From the NCBI GenBank assembly GCA_032051265.1, contig DAMBYU010000005.1:124001-188000 (forward strand): DNA of 64,000 nucleotides. Direction: 5' to 3'. The DNA comes from Dryocola sp032051265. GTDB lineage: Bacteria > Pseudomonadota > Gammaproteobacteria > Enterobacterales > Enterobacteriaceae. Under the pieces are notes generated by a model. It had not been told where the DNA came from and made no database searches. It saw only the letters and a list, made by a program, of their open reading frames with translations. The position numbers and the translations under genes were made by a program. Positions 61,201-64,000 of the stretch are shown here, piece after piece (positions within the stretch are counted from its first letter, which is position 1; each line of letters opens with the position of its first letter).

Positions 61201-61977
61201 TTAACGCAGCCTGCCCGCTGGCCGCACTTTGCCGTGCAGGGCAGGATTATCACTCTCATCCTTCAGCCGTATACCGGTAAGCCGCCGCAAGAAAGCCTGT
61301 TCCAGCAGCCAGGCAAGCTTAAAAGCCGCCGCCTCGCAGCTAAGCCCTTCCGGCCTGATATTGGAAAGACAATTGCGCTCTGCATCAAGCCGCTGGCGCC
61401 TGGGTTCCCAGGTCAGATAGACCCCAAGGCTGTCGGGAGACGACAGACCCGGGCGCTCGCCAATTAATATCGCCACCGCCTTACTACGTAAGCGCTCACC
61501 TGTCTCATCACCCAGCGCGACCCGGGACTGGTGCGCCAGGACAACGGGGGCCAGAGAAAGGCCGAGCGTGGTGAGATAAGGCAGCAAGGCGGCCACCAGA
61601 GCCGGTGCCTGCCGGTGAACGGCATGTGAAGAGAGACCATCGCCAATTACCAGCAGCAAATCCGCTGGTTTATCAGAACGGGCGTCGAGAAGCGTTCGGC
61701 TTTCCTTGCTGAGCTGCCGCCCCAAATCAGGCCGATGCAGAAAAGTATCCCGATCAGAGGCCGCACTGTGAACGGTCAGGGTTACAAGCCCGAGTTTCTG
61801 TAGCTGCTGGCTTAGCGTCTCACTGTCAAAAGGCTGATGGATAGCATCTCGCGCCTGCGCGTGGGCCAGGCCGAATTTCAGCACTTCCTGAGTAGGCAGG
61901 CTGGCGCCGCTGCGTCCCAAGGCAATTCGCGCATCGGTAAACGCACGTAGCGCAGACCAGGCATCGGGTTGGCTCAT
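61201..61977 (-). CDS. eutC: Ethanolamine ammonia-lyase small subunit EutC
   Basis: A 258-residue small subunit of adenosylcobalamin-dependent ethanolamine ammonia-lyase, which splits ethanolamine into acetaldehyde and ammonia. Conserved segments are DARIALGRSGASLPT, LLLVIGDGLSSHAVH and LIGERPGLSSPDSLGVYLTW. It is shorter than E. coli EutC (295), lacking most of the N-terminal extension that targets microcompartments, like the Pseudomonas/Acinetobacter type. It starts ten bases after eutB. Confidence 0.94.
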   Translation of the reverse strand: MSQPDAWSALRAFTDARIALGRSGASLPTQEVLKFGLAHAQARDAIHQPFDSETLSQQLQKLGLVTLTVHSAASDRDTFLHRPDLGRQLSKESRTLLDARSDKPADLLLVIGDGLSSHAVHRQAPALVAALLPYLTTLGLSLAPVVLAHQSRVALGDETGERLRSKAVAILIGERPGLSSPDSLGVYLTWEPRRQRLDAERNCLSNIRPEGLSCEAAAFKLAWLLEQAFLRRLTGIRLKDESDNPALHGKVRPAGRLR

Positions 61978-61987
61978 TGCACTCTCC

Positions 61988-63361
61988 TTACGGTAATGCT
62001 GCCAGCAGAGGATGATTGGCCCCGGTCAGACGCAGGTTCCCGTCACCATCGATAATCTGCATGCGGGCGAGCCACTCGCCAAATTCCGGCGCATGTTTTA
62101 GCCCCAGCAGGCGGCGAATATAGAGAGCGTCATGAAAGGACGTGCTTTGATAGTTGAGCATTATGTCGTCCGCTCCGGGCACGCCCATCATAAAGGTCAG
62201 CCCGGCCGCGCCAAGTAAAGTCAGCAGGGTATCCATATCGTCCTGATCGGCTTCGGCATGGTTGGTATAACAGACATCACAGCCCAGCGGCAGCCCCATA
62301 AGCTTGCCGCAGAAGTGATCTTCCAGACCGGCGCGGATAATTTGCTTGCCGTCATAAAGATATTCCGGCCCGATGAACCCCACCACGGTATTCACCAGCA
62401 GCGGCGAGAACTGACGTGCTACCGCATAAGCTCGCGCCTCACAGGTTTGCTGATCGACGCCGTGATGGGCATTTGATGACAGGCAGCTCCCCTGCCCGGT
62501 TTCAAAATACATCACGTTATTGCCCACGGTACCGCGCCCAAGGCTCAACGCCGCCTCATGGGCCTCTTTCAGCATAGCAAGACTGATACCAAACCCGCTG
62601 TTCGCCGCCTCGGTTCCAGCCACGGACTGAAAAACCAAATCTACCGGTACGCCGCGTTCAATAAGCTGCATCGTGTTGGTTACGTGCGTCAAAATGCAGG
62701 ATTGGCCAGGGATGGCGAACCGCTGGATCACCTCATCCAGCATCCAGGCCAGACGTTCGAGCACCGGCAAACTGTCGCTTGCCGGGTTAATGCCAATCAC
62801 CGCATCGCCGCTGCCATACAGCAGCCCGTCTACCATGCTGGCGGCAATGCCTCTCAGATCGTCACAAGGATGGTTAGGCTGAAGCCGGACGCTAAGATGC
62901 CCGGGCAATCCAAGAGTGTTGCGAAACCGGGTTGTGACCTGGCATTTACTGGCGGCGAGAATTAAATCCTGGTTGCGCATCAGTTTACTGACGGCGGCAG
63001 CCATTTCGGGCGTGATCCCTTTTGCCGTCTGCTGCAACACCGTGGTGGTTGTGCTCTGCGCAAGCAGCCAGTCACGAAAATCACCCACGGTCAGATGAGA
63101 GATGGCGGCAAAAGCGGCCGAATCATGGGTATCGATAATCAACCGGGTCACTTCATCCTGTTCGTAGGAGATCGGCGGATTTTCCAGAATTTCTTTAAGG
63201 GGAATATCGGCCAGCGCCATTTTCGCCGCCATACGCTCTTCCGCGCTGCCCGCTGCCACGCCGGCCAGTACATCTCCGGAACGGGCCGGAGAGGCTTTAG
63301 CCATCACCTCTTTTAAACTGGCAAATCGATAGGTACGGTGCGCCAGGCTGGTTTGATACAT
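61988..63361 (-). CDS. eutB: Ethanolamine ammonia-lyase large subunit EutB
   Basis: A 457-residue catalytic subunit with a TIM barrel that binds ethanolamine and the adenosyl end of B12 (E. coli 453). Typical segments are CQVTTRFRNTLGLPGHLSVRLQPNHPCDD, cut here as GLPGHLSVRLQPNHP, then GDAVIGINPASDS, FQSVAGTEAANSGFG, and CYTNHAEADQDDMDTLL. It lies between the permease gene and eutC with ten-base gaps, so the three form an operon. Confidence 0.95.
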   Translation of the reverse strand: MYQTSLAHRTYRFASLKEVMAKASPARSGDVLAGVAAGSAEERMAAKMALADIPLKEILENPPISYEQDEVTRLIIDTHDSAAFAAISHLTVGDFRDWLLAQSTTTTVLQQTAKGITPEMAAAVSKLMRNQDLILAASKCQVTTRFRNTLGLPGHLSVRLQPNHPCDDLRGIAASMVDGLLYGSGDAVIGINPASDSLPVLERLAWMLDEVIQRFAIPGQSCILTHVTNTMQLIERGVPVDLVFQSVAGTEAANSGFGISLAMLKEAHEAALSLGRGTVGNNVMYFETGQGSCLSSNAHHGVDQQTCEARAYAVARQFSPLLVNTVVGFIGPEYLYDGKQIIRAGLEDHFCGKLMGLPLGCDVCYTNHAEADQDDMDTLLTLLGAAGLTFMMGVPGADDIMLNYQSTSFHDALYIRRLLGLKHAPEFGEWLARMQIIDGDGNLRLTGANHPLLAALP

Positions 63362-63371
63362 TCACAGCTCC

Positions 63372-64000
63372 TCAGGAAGCGGCGCGTAGCTGCGGATCTA
63401 CCGCGGCGCTGGCACGGGCATGGGCCGTTATCCGGAACCAGATATAGCCGCCGAGCATCATCGCCACAAAAATTAACGCCAGTAAGGTGTTGTAATAAAT
63501 CATAGCTACCAGACAGATAACCGCCATCACCAAAGCAAACGCTGGCGCAAAGGGAAAGAGTGGCGCTTTGAAAGGACGAACCAGAAGAGGCTCGCTGCGG
63601 CGCAATCTGAACAACGAGGCCATTGAGATGATATACATCACGATCGCGCCGAAGACGGACATCGTCACAATGCTGGCCGTAAGCGGTTGTCCGTTAAGCG
63701 TGATCAGCGAATCCGAAAAAATAGCTGCGATGCCCACGACGCCACCGGCAAGAATAGCCAGGTGCGGCGTCTGGGTCCGACGATTCACCCTGGCGAGGCT
63801 TGCAGGCAAATAACCGGCGCGGGCGAGCGAAAAAATCTGCCGGGAGTAACCCATGATGATCCCGTGAAACGAGGCAACCAGCCCAAACAGGCCCAGCCAC
63901 ACCAGCATATGCAGCCAGCCGCTGTTGCTGCCCACTTCCATTTTCATCGCCTGGGGAAGCGGGTCGTTAATGTTGGACAACGTGCGCCAGTCGCCGACGC
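63372..64000 (-). CDS. eat: Ethanolamine permease (Eat-type), C-terminal part
   Basis: The last 209 or so residues of an APC-superfamily permease; the frame runs off the right window edge. Several helices are visible (LVWLGLFGLVASFHGIIMGY, HLAILAGGVVGIAAIF, ASIVTMSVFGAIVMYIISMA, FALVMAVICLVAMIYYNTLL). The segment GYSRQIFSLARAGYLP matches ethanolamine permeases. Its place directly before eutBC supports ethanolamine uptake. The symbol is used by analogy with Pseudomonas eat. Confidence 0.82.
   Translation of the reverse strand, partial: VGDWRTLSNINDPLPQAMKMEVGSNSGWLHMLVWLGLFGLVASFHGIIMGYSRQIFSLARAGYLPASLARVNRRTQTPHLAILAGGVVGIAAIFSDSLITLNGQPLTASIVTMSVFGAIVMYIISMASLFRLRRSEPLLVRPFKAPLFPFAPAFALVMAVICLVAMIYYNTLLALIFVAMMLGGYIWFRITAHARASAAVDPQLRAAS

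Overview
The window is chromosomal DNA of a flagellated member of the Enterobacteriaceae. From yhhQ to yhjX it follows the 77-80 min backbone of E. coli, with gene-by-gene similarity high enough to name most products. Several loci absent from E. coli K-12 at these places (a type I cellulose operon with bcsO and bcsD, a bactofilin, yjiRS moved next to yhjC, and eat-eutBC) point to the Enterobacter/Lelliottia/Kosakonia side of the family. I cannot name the species from sequence alone.

Layout. 1-4.9 kb: yhhQ (3' part), dcrB, yhhS, yhhT and a creatinase/M24-like protein. 5.0-8.1 kb: an AT-rich insertion with a GGDEF-EAL receptor and a secreted molybdopterin-fold protein. 8.1-18.9 kb: yhiN, pitA, uspB/uspA, rsmJ-prlC, rlmJ, a bactofilin and gor. 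18.9-25.2 kb: an unknown membrane protein, yjiR/yjiS, a small cupin, a YgiW/YdeI-type periplasmic protein, an SDR and yhjC. 25.3-37.3 kb: yhjD, yhjE, yhjG, pdeH, kdgK, yhjJ, dctA and pdeK. 37.4-48.6 kb: cellulose operon bcsO-Q-A-B-C-D-Z, all on the minus strand. 48.6-51.2 kb: an accessory island with an orphan RHH antitoxin, a decayed parDE pair, a HicB-like gene divergent from an unknown gene, and a strongly self-complementary element. 51.2-57.7 kb: dppABCDF and a tRNA-Pro(UGG). 57.8-64 kb: eptB, yhjX and an ethanolamine operon eat-eutB-eutC cut by the window edge.

Functional links. Cyclic di-GMP recurs: BcsA carries a PilZ domain, PdeH (behind a readable FliA promoter) and PdeK are EAL proteins next to the cellulose operon, and the 5.0-7.5 kb insertion adds another GGDEF-EAL receptor. 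Regulatory sites readable by eye include sigma-28 (pdeH), sigma-32 (prlC), sigma-E (eptB), a KdgR-like box (kdgK), YpdB-type direct repeats (yhjX), a paired inverted repeat between yjiR and yjiS, and a CA-rich GcvB-type target in the dppA leader.

The least explained parts are the nested palindromic element at 50965-51158, the GGDEF-EAL/molybdopterin-fold pair, and the small-gene island between bcs and dpp.
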